A stretch of DNA of 64,000 nucleotides from Halobacillus litoralis (GCF_009856415.1 NZ_WMEZ01000006.1:1-64000); one strand, 5' to 3'; positions 29,343 through 41,740 are shown, numbered from the stretch's first letter. Translations and numbers: made by a program. The notes: generated by a model from the sequence alone, not told the origin.

Positions 29343-30059
29343 TTGCACTCGACGGATCCGATTCTCACTTACCTTCAAGTGACCGCACATACAAGACCTT
29401 TTTTGTTTTCTTGTTATGAAAAAATCAACCATTCCAGAGCCGAGCATCATGCGTACAATAATGCAGAACGGTTCATTCACGGACTCAGCCTTGGTCAAGA
29501 TTATTGGTCGACCGCTTTACATACACCTCTGAGTGTAAAGCCTCTTCTTTTTTATTATGGCATGAATCACTTTATCAAAAGCTGCCTATTGACGGTTGAC
29601 CCTGGTTATCCCGCCACCGCAAAGGTTCTTGCCCATGGACTATCGACGCGTAAGAGAAAAAAACAGCATTACCGTTTTTTAGAAGATGATATCCGGATTC
29701 AACCGCATGGATTATTTCCGCACGCAGCTGAGCATTTGTTTCAATTTTCTTCGGAAAAAACAAAGATATCCATGGATGAATTGCTTCGTCCCTTACCTGG
29801 TATGGAAGAGATTTTCCAACTTAAGAACCCAAGTCCTATCCCTATGGAAGAAGAATGGCCTGAACTGTTGGCCTACTTTGCTGTCCTTTATAACTTGAGT
29901 ATGCTCGTTCGTTATGAAGGGGAGTGGTGGGGAGAAATGGAGCAGATGAAAGATCGGGAGGATTATGTATTCATCGTCCATTTTTTACATTCAGCTGCGG
30001 ACCGCATTCCGAAAATTTTCGCTTCCTGGCTGAAAGACCAGTTTGCATCCATTTCATGA
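29343..30059 (+). CDS. yaaC: YaaC family protein
   Basis: The 238-residue protein resembles B. subtilis YaaC, with the family block KPLLFYYGMNHFIKSCLLTVDPGYP and the ending in which YFAVLYNLSMLVRYEGEWW is conserved. Its function is unknown. AAAGGAGGAGG is followed at proper spacing by TTG (29343), so I take that as the start; the frame is open back to 29223 with no ribosome site. It lies between guaB (divergent) and an HD-GYP gene (convergent). Confidence 0.88.
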   Translation: MHSTDPILTYLQVTAHTRPFLFSCYEKINHSRAEHHAYNNAERFIHGLSLGQDYWSTALHTPLSVKPLLFYYGMNHFIKSCLLTVDPGYPATAKVLAHGLSTRKRKKQHYRFLEDDIRIQPHGLFPHAAEHLFQFSSEKTKISMDELLRPLPGMEEIFQLKNPSPIPMEEEWPELLAYFAVLYNLSMLVRYEGEWWGEMEQMKDREDYVFIVHFLHSAADRIPKIFASWLKDQFASIS

Positions 30060-30078
30060 CGCAAACGGGTCTCTTTTT

Positions 30079-31173
30079 TTATTCATAGACTTCTACAATA
30101 TGAAGGTTCAACTGCTCTTTCAACGGGAGGATCTGTCCGTCTTCAACGATTCGCACCAGCGGCCTTGTTGGGTTTGCCTTTTCTACAAAAATCACTTCTG
30201 CTTCACGGTGATCAGATAAACGAATGTTGGTACCCGTAAAGTAACTGGTCATTTCTTTAACTAAAGCGCTGATCACTTTATGATCATAGCGGCCGAACTG
30301 CTCCTGAAGAATTTCTTCGAGCACTTTATAAGGCGACTGTTTCCTCCGGTACATCCTCTCAGACGTCATGGCATGGTACATATCACAGACAGCGATAATC
30401 TGGCTGAATGGGTGGATTTTATTCTGACTGACTCCCAAAGGGTAGCCTGTCCCATCCAAGCGTTCATGATGCTGTAAAATAGCTACCTTCGCGTGAGTGC
30501 TCAAGGAAGAAATTTTTTCTACGTTACGATAACTGTAAGTCGGATGGTTTTTCACCATCTCGTATTCCCTCTCTGTTAAAGGTGACTCTTTCCACGTAAT
30601 ATGTTCACTGATTTTCGCCATTCCACTATCGGCAAGGAGACCGGCTAAACCGACTTGAATCCATTCACCGTAATTGTACCCCATCTTCGAAGCCACATAA
30701 CTAGATAACAGCCCCATCGCAACACTGTGATGATAAATGTAATCATTACTGGAGGTATAATGATGGAGCGAGAAAACTTCCCGTCCTGCAGATTCGACCG
30801 CTCTCTCAAGGAGGGGGACCATTACTCTGCGAATCGCGCTAATATTTAAAGGCGATCCACCTTGCCACGAAACGAACCACTTTTTATACTCCTGAACAGC
30901 AGTTAAATAGGATTCAAAAAAAGGAAGGACAGGTTCCTCCGAACGCAGCTCAGGATGTAGGTTTTCTTGGGGTTCCTGCTCGGAAGCAATGAAAAGCGAA
31001 CCGTCTGACCGACGATTGGAAACTTCAACGATATCAATATTAAATTTATTCAGTACATCAATATGGACGGGTTGAAGGGTCGTATTTTTGGAAACAATCG
31101 GTCGATTGGTCCGCCCCATAACGTCTTTCGTCAAGAGACATCCCGGTTCCAATTGTGATGTCGCTACCCTCAT
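30079..31173 (-). CDS. HD-GYP-like protein with degenerate catalytic motif
   Basis: The 364-residue protein has an N-terminal domain of about 90 residues and an HD-GYP domain (about 130-330). HHERLDGTGYP (235-245) is intact, but the HD motif, normally LLHDIGK, reads LLADSGM (179-185), losing the metal-ligand His and the Lys, and DxYDAL is DMYHAM. Active HD-GYP enzymes hydrolyse cyclic di-GMP; this one is probably weak or a non-catalytic sensor. It sits between gyrA and yaaC, where B. subtilis has rrnO. Confidence 0.88.
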   Translation of the reverse strand: MRVATSQLEPGCLLTKDVMGRTNRPIVSKNTTLQPVHIDVLNKFNIDIVEVSNRRSDGSLFIASEQEPQENLHPELRSEEPVLPFFESYLTAVQEYKKWFVSWQGGSPLNISAIRRVMVPLLERAVESAGREVFSLHHYTSSNDYIYHHSVAMGLLSSYVASKMGYNYGEWIQVGLAGLLADSGMAKISEHITWKESPLTEREYEMVKNHPTYSYRNVEKISSLSTHAKVAILQHHERLDGTGYPLGVSQNKIHPFSQIIAVCDMYHAMTSERMYRRKQSPYKVLEEILQEQFGRYDHKVISALVKEMTSYFTGTNIRLSDHREAEVIFVEKANPTRPLVRIVEDGQILPLKEQLNLHIVEVYE

Positions 31174-31325
31174 GGCAATAAACCGCCTTTCACTAGTTTC
31201 TTTTATATAAGGATCGTTTTAAATTCCTAAATTATATATAGTTCTATATTACCATGAACCATTGAAAAAAATAGAAAATATTTCAAAAGTATTGGATAAC
31301 TCTGAATCTGTTCCTCCTCCATATA

Positions 31326-31365
31326 TAAAAAAAGTCGCCTGCCGGAATAAATCGACAGGCGACGG
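31326..31365 (-). terminator. intrinsic terminator after gyrA
   Basis: GTCGCCTGCCG (31334-31344) pairs with CGACAGGCGAC (31353-31363); the minus strand then has seven T. It closes the yaaA-recF-remB-gyrB-gyrA operon. Confidence 0.92.
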
Positions 31366-31384
31366 ATCATGGAAGTTTGCTTAC

Positions 31385-33940
31385 TTATGATTCATCGGAC
31401 TCTTCTTCTGTTGGTTCTTCTGATGTTTCTGGACTTTCTTCAGAAGCCTCACCTTGTGACTCCGCTTCTTTCTCCAATGCTTCTTCCACCAATTCTTCCT
31501 CTTCTTTTTCTGACTCGACACGAGCGACGGTCGCGACTTCTTCCCCATCTCCAAGACGAATCAAGCGTACGCCCTGTGTGTTCCGTCCGGTTTCAGATAT
31601 GCTTTCCATCGGCATACGGATCAAGACGCCACTCGCGGTGATGATCATAATATCCTCTTCGCCATTGACGGCTTTCGTAGCGACGACCTGACCATTTTTA
31701 TCTGTCAGATTACACGTAATGATTCCTTTACCACCACGGTTGGTAATCCGATACTCGTCAGCTGGCGTGCGCTTTCCATAGCCTTTGCTCGTAACGGTGA
31801 GCACTTGCAGGGAATCATCAAGGATTTCCATGGATACGACTTTGTCGTCTTCACGGAGGGAGATCCCTTTGACACCTGCGGCTGTACGGCCCATGGCACG
31901 GATTTGATCTTCGTTGAAACGAATTAAGTATCCGTTCTGCGTGCCAATCATGATGTCTTTCGTGCCATCTGTCAGTCGGACAGAAATCAGCTCATCATCT
32001 TCACGCAGGCCAAGGGCGATTAGCCCGCCTTTTCGGATATTCGCGAATTGGGAGAGCGTCGTCCGCTTCGTGATTCCGTTCTTCGTTGTAAAGACGAGGT
32101 ACCAGTCATCAACAAAGTCTTCAACGGATATGACAGCATTGATCCACTCATCACGTTCCACGTTCAACATGTTGATGATCGGAATCCCTTTAGCCGTTCG
32201 ACTGAATTCAGGTACTTCATAACCTTTGGCTTTATATACTTTCCCTTTGTTTGAGAAGAAAAGCAGGGTATTGTGTGTCGACGTGGACAATAAGTGTTCG
32301 ACAAAGTCCTCTTCATGTGTACCCATGCCCTGGACGCCTCGTCCGCCTCTTCGCTGTGAACGGTACGTGGATGCAGGGAGACGTTTGACATAGCCCTGGT
32401 GAGTGACCGTGACGATGACCGTCTCTTCGGGGATCAAGTCCTCGTCCTCGATGAAGTCTGTCCCGCCAAGAACGATTTCTGTACGGCGCTCATCGTTGTA
32501 GCGCTCCTTCACATCAAGCAGTTCTTCACGAATGATTTCAAGAACCTTCTCATCGTCAGCAAGGATCGCTTTCAATTCTTGAATCAATTTCATGACTTCC
32601 TGGTATTCATCCTCAATCTTTTCACGCTCTAGTCCTGTCAGACGCTGTAGACGCATATCAAGAATCGCTTGGGCCTGCTTTTCAGAAAGGCCGAAACGGT
32701 CCATCAAACCGGTACGTGCGATTTCAGTGGTTTGCGATTCACGAATCAGTGAAATGACTTCATCCAGGTGGTCAAGGGCAATACGGAGACCAGCGAGGAT
32801 GTGTGCACGCGCTTCTGCTTTTCTTAGTTCGTATTCCGTACGGCGGCGAATGACGACTTTCTGGTGTTCCAGATAGTGCTCAAGACACTGTTTCAAGTTG
32901 AGCACTTTCGGGTGCCCGTTGACGAGTGCGAGCATATTGATGCCGAACGTTGATTGCAAGGCCGTCATTTTGTAAAGGTTGTTGAGAAGAACGTTCGGGT
33001 TAACATCCCGACGTAACTCAATGACGACACGCATCCCATTGCGGTCCGACTCATCACGGAGATCTGTGATGCCATCGATCTTCTTATCGCGGGCGAGATC
33101 TGCGATTTTTTCGACGAGACGGGCTTTGTTCACCTGATAAGGGAGCTCCGTCACAATTAAACGAGCTTTGCCGTTGGCTTGTTCTTCAATTTCCACATCC
33201 GCACGGACCGTGATGGAGCCTTTCCCTGTTTCATAGGCTTTGCGAATGCCACTTAAGCCGAGAATTTTACCAGCCGTCGGGAAATCCGGACCATAAATAT
33301 GGTTTTCCATCAGTTCCTGGATGGTAATCTCCGGGTCCTTACTAAGAGCGAGCACTGCATCAATAACCTCACCAAGCTGATGCGGAGGGATGTTCGTCGC
33401 CATTCCAACCGCAATTCCTGAACCGCCATTGACGAGCAAGTTGGGAAATTTGGCTGGAAGCACTGCAGGCTCCCGTTCTGTTCCATCGTAGTTATCGTTA
33501 TAGTCGATTGTATCCTTGTTGATGTCGCGCAGAATCTCCATGGAAATTTTCGACATACGTGCTTCCGTATAACGCATGGCAGCTGCGGCATCTCCATCAA
33601 CCGAACCGAAGTTTCCGTGTCCGTCGACGAGCATATATCGGTAGTTGAAGTCCTGTGCCATACGCACCATTGTGTCATAGACAGCAGAGTCCCCGTGAGG
33701 GTGGTACTTACCGATGACTTCCCCTACGATACGTGCAGACTTTTTGTAAGCTTTGTCCGCATGCATACCAAGGTCATGCATCGCATACAATATCCTTCTG
33801 TGTACAGGTTTCAGGCCGTCTCTGACATCAGGAAGAGCACGGGCTACGATGACACTCATCGCATAATCCAGGAATGAGGTGCGCATTTCGTGACTGATGT
33901 TGACTTCCTGTACGCGCGGACGTTCGGGTTGATCCACCAT
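31385..33940 (-). CDS. gyrA: DNA gyrase subunit A
   Basis: The 851-residue subunit has the catalytic tyrosine region ([11 protein letters not shown]), a wild-type quinolone-determining region ([13 protein letters not shown]), the GyrA-box repeats of the C-terminal wrapping domain (QRRGGRG) and an unusually acidic 50-residue tail (Glu, Ser, Thr rich). The tail fits a halophilic or halotolerant lifestyle. It is 80 bp downstream of gyrB. GGAGGTAAAAGA precedes the start. Confidence 0.98.
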   Translation of the reverse strand: MVDQPERPRVQEVNISHEMRTSFLDYAMSVIVARALPDVRDGLKPVHRRILYAMHDLGMHADKAYKKSARIVGEVIGKYHPHGDSAVYDTMVRMAQDFNYRYMLVDGHGNFGSVDGDAAAAMRYTEARMSKISMEILRDINKDTIDYNDNYDGTEREPAVLPAKFPNLLVNGGSGIAVGMATNIPPHQLGEVIDAVLALSKDPEITIQELMENHIYGPDFPTAGKILGLSGIRKAYETGKGSITVRADVEIEEQANGKARLIVTELPYQVNKARLVEKIADLARDKKIDGITDLRDESDRNGMRVVIELRRDVNPNVLLNNLYKMTALQSTFGINMLALVNGHPKVLNLKQCLEHYLEHQKVVIRRRTEYELRKAEARAHILAGLRIALDHLDEVISLIRESQTTEIARTGLMDRFGLSEKQAQAILDMRLQRLTGLEREKIEDEYQEVMKLIQELKAILADDEKVLEIIREELLDVKERYNDERRTEIVLGGTDFIEDEDLIPEETVIVTVTHQGYVKRLPASTYRSQRRGGRGVQGMGTHEEDFVEHLLSTSTHNTLLFFSNKGKVYKAKGYEVPEFSRTAKGIPIINMLNVERDEWINAVISVEDFVDDWYLVFTTKNGITKRTTLSQFANIRKGGLIALGLREDDELISVRLTDGTKDIMIGTQNGYLIRFNEDQIRAMGRTAAGVKGISLREDDKVVSMEILDDSLQVLTVTSKGYGKRTPADEYRITNRGGKGIITCNLTDKNGQVVATKAVNGEEDIMIITASGVLIRMPMESISETGRNTQGVRLIRLGDGEEVATVARVESEKEEEELVEEALEKEAESQGEASEESPETSEEPTEEESDES

Positions 33941-34020
33941 TCTTTTACCTCCTAGTTACCTAAAAGGGGAAAGGATATGTTCGCCTCCCTTTCCCACTCT
34001 TTCATGACATTTGTTTTATA

Positions 34021-35952
<1,932 letters not shown>

Positions 35953-36009
35953 CTACATTTCTCAAGTGGTTTATCTCTAAATCCCTTACGTCTCTCATCA
36001 ATCGGTATA

Positions 36010-36294
36010 TTAAAAATCGGACTCTTCCGAGAAATCTTCCAGTTTGTTCAGTGTCGTCATCATGTTCGCCCGCTTCTTCAACGTATAGACAGACAGGGGG
36101 CTGAAATAGATGACATCATTCGTGATGACAATCGCTTTCGCCTGGTAGTCTTCCGTTTCAATGACTTGCTTTTCCTTACGCTGATTATGAATCATTTCTT
36201 CGATGATAGAAGAAGATGAAATCAAACTATGATCAATGATCGCCACGACATCCTTCGACTGGATGACGTGATCGTCCCCAATATGAATGAACAA
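36010..36294 (-). CDS. remB: RemB (YaaB) extracellular matrix regulator
   Basis: The 94-residue DUF370 protein (MFIHIGDDHVIQSKDVVAIIDH) matches B. subtilis YaaB/RemB, a small DNA-binding-like protein that influences biofilm matrix genes. It starts at TTG after GAGGTGG, and that ribosome site overlaps the recF stop, so the two are coupled. The start position is supported by the universal FIHIG opening. Confidence 0.9.
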   Translation of the reverse strand: MFIHIGDDHVIQSKDVVAIIDHSLISSSSIIEEMIHNQRKEKQVIETEDYQAKAIVITNDVIYFSPLSVYTLKKRANMMTTLNKLEDFSEESDF

Positions 36295-36303
36295 TTCGCC
36301 ACC

Positions 36304-37422
36304 TCATTTCTCTACGTCTATCGTTCCTTCTTTCACACGGAAAATCTCCGCTTGTTCCAAAGCTTCATGTTCAATTCCATCAATACTTGTTGTAGAAACG
36401 AACGTCTGTACTTTTCCTTGAATCGTATGAAGCAAATGCGACTGTCTGAAATCATCCAGTTCACTAAGTACGTCATCAAGAAGCAAAATGGGATATTCGC
36501 CTACTTCACTATGAATCAGTTCAATTTCAGCGAGTTTCAAAGACAAAGCTGTCGTCCGCTGCTGCCCCTGTGATCCATAGGTTTGGACGTCTTTTCCGTT
36601 CACGTAAAAAACGAGATCATCCCTGTGTGGTCCTGCCAACGTCGTCCCGCGTTCCACTTCTTTTGATTCAATTTCTGCAAACTTTTCAGAGAATGTATCT
36701 TTTATTGTTTCCAAATTCATATCCTCTGATACTCGTACACTCGCATCATAAGCAATTTCCAGCTTCTCCAACTGCCGACTGATTCCTTCATGGATCGGTG
36801 TGGCCCATGACCTTAGAAGCTGCAGGAATTTAAACCGGCGTTCCACAATCGTCGTTGCATGTTCAATCAGCTGTTCTGTCAAAACACCGAGCATCGTCCG
36901 GTCCGCCCCCGGCTTCCGCTGCAAATCTTTCAACAGGTGGTTTCGTTGTCTGAGAATCTTTTGGTATTGACCTAAATGATAGATATATGTGGGTTGTATT
37001 TGGCCGATTTCCATGTCAATAAACCGACGACGCACCTGAGGACTCCCCTTCACAAGATTGAGATCCTCAGGTGCAAACATCACCACGTTCAAAGCGCCGA
37101 TGTAATCGCTCAGACGCTTTTGCTCAATATGATTTAATTTCGCTTTTTTCCCCTTTTTTGAAACAATGATCTCCAAAGGAAAGCGACGGTTCCGTTTAAA
37201 GATACTCCCTTTTATTTTACCATACTCTTCATCCCACTGTATCAGTTCTTTGTCTCTTGGCGTACGATGGGACCTTGTAAAAGCGAGTACATAGATCGCT
37301 TCCATCAAATTGGTTTTTCCCTGGGCATTTTCACCAATGATGACATTGATCTTATGGTCGAACGTCAATGAGAGCTCATCATAGTTCCTGAACGAACGTA
37401 ATGATAACTCATGGATATACAT
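36304..37422 (-). CDS. recF: RecF recombination protein
   Basis: The 372-residue SMC-like ATPase has Walker [10 protein letters not shown] (30-38), the signature region with Walker [12 protein letters not shown] and the family opening [14 protein letters not shown]. It helps RecR and RecO load RecA at gaps. Its own ribosome site is weak (AGGTC, 13 nt away), and yaaA ends 14 bp upstream, so translation is probably coupled. Confidence 0.98.
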   Translation of the reverse strand: MYIHELSLRSFRNYDELSLTFDHKINVIIGENAQGKTNLMEAIYVLAFTRSHRTPRDKELIQWDEEYGKIKGSIFKRNRRFPLEIIVSKKGKKAKLNHIEQKRLSDYIGALNVVMFAPEDLNLVKGSPQVRRRFIDMEIGQIQPTYIYHLGQYQKILRQRNHLLKDLQRKPGADRTMLGVLTEQLIEHATTIVERRFKFLQLLRSWATPIHEGISRQLEKLEIAYDASVRVSEDMNLETIKDTFSEKFAEIESKEVERGTTLAGPHRDDLVFYVNGKDVQTYGSQGQQRTTALSLKLAEIELIHSEVGEYPILLLDDVLSELDDFRQSHLLHTIQGKVQTFVSTTSIDGIEHEALEQAEIFRVKEGTIDVEK

Positions 37423-37436
37423 AAAAGACGCCTGAC

Positions 37437-37658
37437 CTAAGCTTCTTTGACGACAGTATAGCTGCCGAATTCTTCCACTTCTACTGTATCGCCCACATAC
37501 AGTTTCCGGCCACGACGATTGTCAGGTTCTCCGTTTACGAAAACTTCAAATTCCGACAAGAAAATTTTCACCATTCCACCAGATTCGACAATATTGGCTA
37601 ATTTTAAAAATTTCCCTAATGGAATATATTCTGTACTGATACCGATCTCTTCGTTCAT
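37437..37658 (-). CDS. yaaA: S4-domain RNA-binding protein YaaA
   Basis: The 73-residue protein carries an S4 RNA-binding fold ([20 protein letters not shown], then [19 protein letters not shown]). YaaA/RlbA homologues are linked to the large ribosomal subunit. It is first in the recF-remB-gyrB-gyrA group and is separated from dnaN by 337 bp with a terminator, so the operon probably begins here. Confidence 0.95.
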   Translation of the reverse strand: MNEEIGISTEYIPLGKFLKLANIVESGGMVKIFLSEFEVFVNGEPDNRRGRKLYVGDTVEVEEFGSYTVVKEA

Positions 37659-37832
37659 ATCATTTCACCCTATTTCATGAATTCACCTATCTTTCATTTT
37701 ACTAAAGATAGATGTGTAAGGAAAGTGTCAGACAATGAAACAGGTCTGTATGCCTCTTTCATCTTTTGTTTGCTGGCATTTCACCCTATTCACTGAGACA
37801 TTCCTCCACCATTCGGTCATTTTCGATTGCTC

Positions 37833-37841
37833 TTTTCCACA
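37833..37841 (+). promoter_or_regulatory. degenerate DnaA box in yaaA-dnaN gap
   Basis: TTTTCCACA differs from TTATCCACA at one base. It is single here, so its use is doubtful. Apart from this and the dnaN terminator I see nothing in the 337-bp gap; the 85-codon open frame there has no homologue I recognise and runs into the terminator. Confidence 0.3.
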
Positions 37842-37937
37842 CATAAAACTTAGGTGCCTAACTATTAGGTGCTGTGAAAACGAACAGTTATTAACAAAGT
37901 CAACGCAACTTGACCTTCACCCAAATCTGACCAATAA

Positions 37938-37976
37938 GAAAAGGTGCTCTATGCAAAACATAAAGCACCTTTTTAC
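37938..37976 (-). terminator. terminator after dnaN
   Basis: AAGGTGCTCTATG pairs with CATAAAGCACCTT (one mismatch). Tails on both strands contain T. It would split dnaN from yaaA-recF transcripts. Confidence 0.8.
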
Positions 37977-37995
37977 CTTTACCTTTTTCTAAGAT

Positions 37996-39135
37996 TTAAT
38001 AAGTTCGGACTGGAAGAATCAATTGTAAAATTTGATCATCATCGACAGGGCGGATCAAGAATGGACGCATCGCTCCTGTAAATTCGACTTTCACTTGGTC
38101 ATAATCGACTGCTTTCAGTGCGTCCATCATGTATTTGGCACTGAAGGAAATCTTCAGATCTTCTCCGTCGACATCCGTCGCCATTACTTCTTCGACAACA
38201 TTTCCTACTTCCGGGGAGTTCCCTGTGATTTCAAGATGATTGTTTTCTTTTGTTATTAAACGAACAACGTTGTTGCGGTTCTCTTTCGCAAGAAGAGATG
38301 CCCGATCCACTGATTGCAGCAATTCCTTCGCATCAATTTTGACGATGGTTTTGCTTTGTTCGGGAATCAGACGGGAAGTTTCCGGATAGTTTCCATCAAG
38401 CAAACGGGAAAGGAAGTACAGATGTTTTGTACGGAATAGAACCTGATTTTCTGTCACACTCACTTCAATCGTTTCTTCGGAATCATCAAGAATTTTGTTT
38501 AATTCCGTCAAACTTTTACCTGGAATGACAACAGCAGGTAAAGATTTTCCTTCGGGTTGTTCCAAAGGTATTTTTCGAGAAGCTAACCTGTGACTGTCGG
38601 TAGCAATGAATTCCAGGCTTCCGTCTTCAAGCTTCACATGAACCCCCGTCAGAATCGGCCTTGTTTCAGAAGTTGATACGGCAAACACGGTCTGACGGAT
38701 CAAATTTTTTAAAAGATCAATCGGAAGTTCAAAGCTTTCTTCTGTATGCAGCTGCGGAAGTTGTGGGTATTCCTCTGGATCCTGGCCATTCAAATGGAAT
38801 TCTGCATTTCCAGATCGTATCGTTACATTACGAGTATGGTCACTCTCTATTTCTACTGTATTCTGGGGAAGTTTACGAACAATATCAGGGAAATATTTAG
38901 CTTGGAGAACGATACTTCCTGGTTCGATATTTTCTACATAAACAATGCCGTCTTCTTCACTAGGTATGAAAGATTCAATTGAGATATCTGAATCACTGCC
39001 TGTTAATTTGATTCCATCTTCACTCGCTTCGAGTTTCATTCCCGTTAGAATTGGAATCGTTGTTCTGGAAGAGATGGCCTTCATGACGTTCTGAACACTA
39101 TTGATCAATTGATCTCTCTGGATAACGAATTTCAT
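37996..39135 (-). CDS. dnaN: DNA polymerase III beta subunit (sliding clamp)
   Basis: The 379-residue clamp has three repeated domains and the standard opening MKFVIQRDQLINSVQNVMKA and closing PVDDDQILQLILPVRTY. It encircles DNA and tethers polymerase. The open frame extends 52 codons upstream through oriC, but the ATG at 39135 with AGGAGGAGTG upstream is the normal start. It is 175 bp from the dnaA stop, with the unwinding region between them. Confidence 0.98.
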   Translation of the reverse strand: MKFVIQRDQLINSVQNVMKAISSRTTIPILTGMKLEASEDGIKLTGSDSDISIESFIPSEEDGIVYVENIEPGSIVLQAKYFPDIVRKLPQNTVEIESDHTRNVTIRSGNAEFHLNGQDPEEYPQLPQLHTEESFELPIDLLKNLIRQTVFAVSTSETRPILTGVHVKLEDGSLEFIATDSHRLASRKIPLEQPEGKSLPAVVIPGKSLTELNKILDDSEETIEVSVTENQVLFRTKHLYFLSRLLDGNYPETSRLIPEQSKTIVKIDAKELLQSVDRASLLAKENRNNVVRLITKENNHLEITGNSPEVGNVVEEVMATDVDGEDLKISFSAKYMMDALKAVDYDQVKVEFTGAMRPFLIRPVDDDQILQLILPVRTY

Positions 39136-39149
39136 TTTGAATACACTCC

Positions 39150-39312
39150 TCCTACTTGAGCATATATTAATTATTTTTATTATAAAATGCAGTAATAGTA
39201 CTAGTATGGGCTGTGGAAATGTGGATAACAAGGTAAAACGTTTATTCTGCAAGGTTATCCACATGTGGATAGGGTGTTGACGAACGTGCAACCTCTATTC
39301 ACATTATCCACT
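39150..39312 (-). other. oriC: oriC downstream part: DnaA boxes and unwinding region
   Basis: On the minus strand, consecutive boxes TTATCCACA (39220-39228) and TTTCCACAG are followed by CCC, then a run of trinucleotides (ATA CTA GTA CTA TTA CTG) and an AT-rich stretch (39150-39195). This is the order of the B. subtilis basal unwinding system: two boxes, a short GC block, DnaA-trios, then melted DNA. Further boxes: exact 39255-39263, abutting an inverted one-mismatch box 39264-39272; one-mismatch 39304-39312. Confidence 0.9.
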
Positions 39313-40666
39313 AGTGAGATTTTAACTGTTCTCTGATTTCATCCAACTCTTTTTGCAGCTGTTGATCATCGGCCACCATTTTTGAAATTTTTTCGTGGGC
39401 ATGAATGACTGTTGTATGATCGCGTCCTCCAAACTCTTCTCCGATCTTCGGCAATGAGAAATCTGTCAGTTCCCTTGATAGATACATGGCAATCTGTCTT
39501 GGGAAGGCGACGGATTTCGTCCGTTTCTTCGCTGGGAAATCTTCCAGTCTCACATTATATTTTTCACCGACCATTTCCTGAATGGCTTCAATTGTAATGA
39601 CCTTCGGTTTCGAGCTAGGAATGATATCTTTCAAAGCTTCTGCCGCAAGTGATGCATTGATATCACTATTAATTAACGAAGAATAAGCAACGACACGGAT
39701 CAGCGCACCTTCAAGTTCGCGGATGTTTGTATCGATTTGATTGGCGATATAAAGCATCACTTCGTTCGGGATATCCAGCCCTTCTGCTTTTGCCTTTTTA
39801 CGAAGGATGGCGATTCTCGTTTCTAAATCAGGTGGAGTGATGTCTGTGATTAGTCCCCATTCAAATCGTGAACGCAGGCGATCTTCCAGTGTAGGAATTT
39901 CTTTTGGCGGACGGTCACTGGAAATGACAATCTGCTTGCTTTCTTCATGGAGTGTATTGAACGTATGGAAGAACTCTTCCTGTGTTTGTTCTTTTCCTGC
40001 AAGGAACTGTATATCATCTATTAAAAGCACGTCGACACTTCGATATTTATTCCGGAAGTTGACGGCCTTGTTGTCTCTGATGGAATTAATGAATTCGTTC
40101 GTGAACTTTTCAGATGATAGATAAACCACTTTGGCATTCGGATTATGATCCAGTACATAGTGTCCGATCGCATGCATCAAGTGCGTTTTACCAAGACCTA
40201 CGCCACCATAGATAAACAATGGGTTATAAGCTTTTGCTGGTGCTTCTGCGACAGCCAGGGACGCAGCATGAGCGAAACGGTTGCCTGAACCGATGACAAA
40301 CGTGTCGAATGTATATTTGGAATTGAGCATGCTTTGTGGTGATTCTTCGTTCCCGTTATTTTTTACATTCGGTACTTTTTTAGAGGATAGTTTTACATCT
40401 TCTAGTGAGTCGTCCTTCGATTCCGGAATAATGAACTTTGTATCAAGTTCCGCCCCCGTCACTTCATATAAAGTTTCCGTAATCAATCTCTCATATTGAT
40501 TTTCAAGCCAATCTCTGGCGAATTCATTCGGAGCAACGATCGTCAGCGTATTTTCATTCAAAGAATCTGCTTTGGTTGCTTTCAGCCATGTTTCGAAGCT
40601 CGGTTTGCTGATTTTTTCTTTAATCTGCTCGAGCGTATTGTTCCATAATTCATTGATGTTCTCCAA
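39311..40666 (-). CDS. dnaA: Chromosomal replication initiator DnaA
   Basis: The 451-residue initiator has domain I ([20 protein letters not shown]), a variable linker (about 82-112), the AAA+ domain with Walker A GGVGLGKT (154-161) and Walker [12 protein letters not shown], and the C-terminal box-binding helix-turn-helix with [14 protein letters not shown]. The first codon appears to be TTG, with AGGGGTG at 7 nt. DnaA boxes flank the gene on both sides. A terminator-like hairpin lies 34 nt upstream of the start, which is unusual. Confidence 0.98.
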   Translation of the reverse strand: MENINELWNNTLEQIKEKISKPSFETWLKATKADSLNENTLTIVAPNEFARDWLENQYERLITETLYEVTGAELDTKFIIPESKDDSLEDVKLSSKKVPNVKNNGNEESPQSMLNSKYTFDTFVIGSGNRFAHAASLAVAEAPAKAYNPLFIYGGVGLGKTHLMHAIGHYVLDHNPNAKVVYLSSEKFTNEFINSIRDNKAVNFRNKYRSVDVLLIDDIQFLAGKEQTQEEFFHTFNTLHEESKQIVISSDRPPKEIPTLEDRLRSRFEWGLITDITPPDLETRIAILRKKAKAEGLDIPNEVMLYIANQIDTNIRELEGALIRVVAYSSLINSDINASLAAEALKDIIPSSKPKVITIEAIQEMVGEKYNVRLEDFPAKKRTKSVAFPRQIAMYLSRELTDFSLPKIGEEFGGRDHTTVIHAHEKISKMVADDQQLQKELDEIREQLKSH

Positions 40667-40700
40667 ATTGTTTCACCCCTCTCTGTTTCAGTGGAAAACA

Positions 40701-40749
40701 AAAAAGCCTTTCGTTCTCTTTTTCGAACGTAGCAAAAGGATCGAAAGGC
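40701..40749 (-). promoter_or_regulatory. terminator-like hairpin in the dnaA leader
   Basis: On the minus strand GCCTTTCG (40742-40749) can pair with CGAAAGGC (40706-40713), followed directly by six T and G. A smaller hairpin, CGTTC with GAACG inside the loop, shares bases with the 3' arm, so the two cannot both form. There is no T run on the plus strand, so the signal points toward dnaA. Confidence 0.65.
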
Positions 40750-40821
40750 ATTCGTATAAGGTTTGTATAATAAATAGCGTTAAAAAACCTCTGATCGGAT
40801 GTGGATGTCCGAAAGTTGATT

Positions 40822-40850
40822 TTACTAGAGTTCTAGAAAGTTATTTTCAA
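40822..40850 (-). promoter_or_regulatory. candidate dnaA promoter next to a DnaA box
   Basis: On the minus strand TTGAAA (40845-40850), 17-nt spacer, TAGTAA (40822-40827). A one-mismatch DnaA box (40850-40858) touches the -35, which would suit autoregulation. A second candidate is an extended -10, TGTGTATAAT, at 41116-41121 with a poor -35. Confidence 0.45.
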
Positions 40851-41100
40851 TATCCACATTGTTGTGCATAACTACATAAACAGTCGTGTTAATAACTGTC
40901 CACACGTTATCCACAATCTGTGGAAAAGATTTTAGGTCTTCAGAAGTCATTCACGGTTAAACACAAATATAATACCAGATAAAATCGGCAGTTGCAATGG
41001 TCCAGACTAACTTATCCACAATTTCAACGCCTTGTAGACAAAACTCATCCACAACACTATATTTTGTGATTTTCTTGTCGATATTTGTTGTGGACAGTAG
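40850..41100. other. oriC: oriC upstream part: DnaA box cluster before dnaA
   Basis: Exact TTATCCACA boxes at 40907-40915 and 41012-41020. One-mismatch boxes at 40850-40858 (ATATCCACA), 40863-40871 (TGTGCATAA), 40919-40927 (TGTGGAAAA) and 41045-41053 (TCATCCACA). With the cluster after dnaA this makes a bipartite origin of the Bacillus type. It fills most of the 673-bp dnaA-rpmH gap; the rest holds divergent promoters. Confidence 0.92.
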
Positions 41101-41249
41101 AAATGGCAGGTTTAAATTATACACAGATCCTGTGAATGTTCGCTAGGGGGAGATTTTGTTCGCTTATTTTAGACAGCAATATCCATTTGTTATAGTACAG
41201 GCCTGTTATATAACGGCGGTGCCCTTTAATGGCGCAGTCTGTAAATTAA

Positions 41250-41477
<228 letters not shown>

Positions 41478-41479
41478 GC

Positions 41480-41508
41480 CACTGAAAACAATCAGTGGTC
41501 TTTTTTTC
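41480..41508 (+). terminator. intrinsic terminator after rpmH
   Basis: CCACTGA (41480-41486) pairs with TCAGTGG (41493-41499), followed by TCTTTTTTT. Confidence 0.88.
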
Positions 41509-41520
41509 AGTATAATGGTC

Positions 41521-41558
41521 AAAAGAGGGGACGGATCTTCGTCCCTCTTTTGTTTTTT
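41521..41558 (+). terminator. second terminator between rpmH and rnpA
   Basis: AAAGAGGGGACG pairs with CGTCCCTCTTT around GATCTT, followed by TGTTTTTT. It is 20 nt after the first terminator. Confidence 0.85.
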
Positions 41559-41740
41559 AGAGAAAAGATGCGCATAGAATTCTTTGTTCATTTTTTTATA
41601 GATTTTGATCGCCTGAAAAGGTGAGAGAAGGATAAAAAGAGATGTTTTCCTACATAATGGTAAAAGATCTCTTACTGGGAGTAGTGGAAGGCACAACGGT
41701 CTGCCCAAGCCACCTTGTTTGTGATTTTGGAGGGTGTTCG

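Noticed and set aside
37735-37992. 85-codon frame between yaaA and dnaN
   Set aside because: Cys/His/Phe-rich product without recognisable features that runs through the dnaN terminator; upstream AAGGAAAG is only a weak ribosome site.
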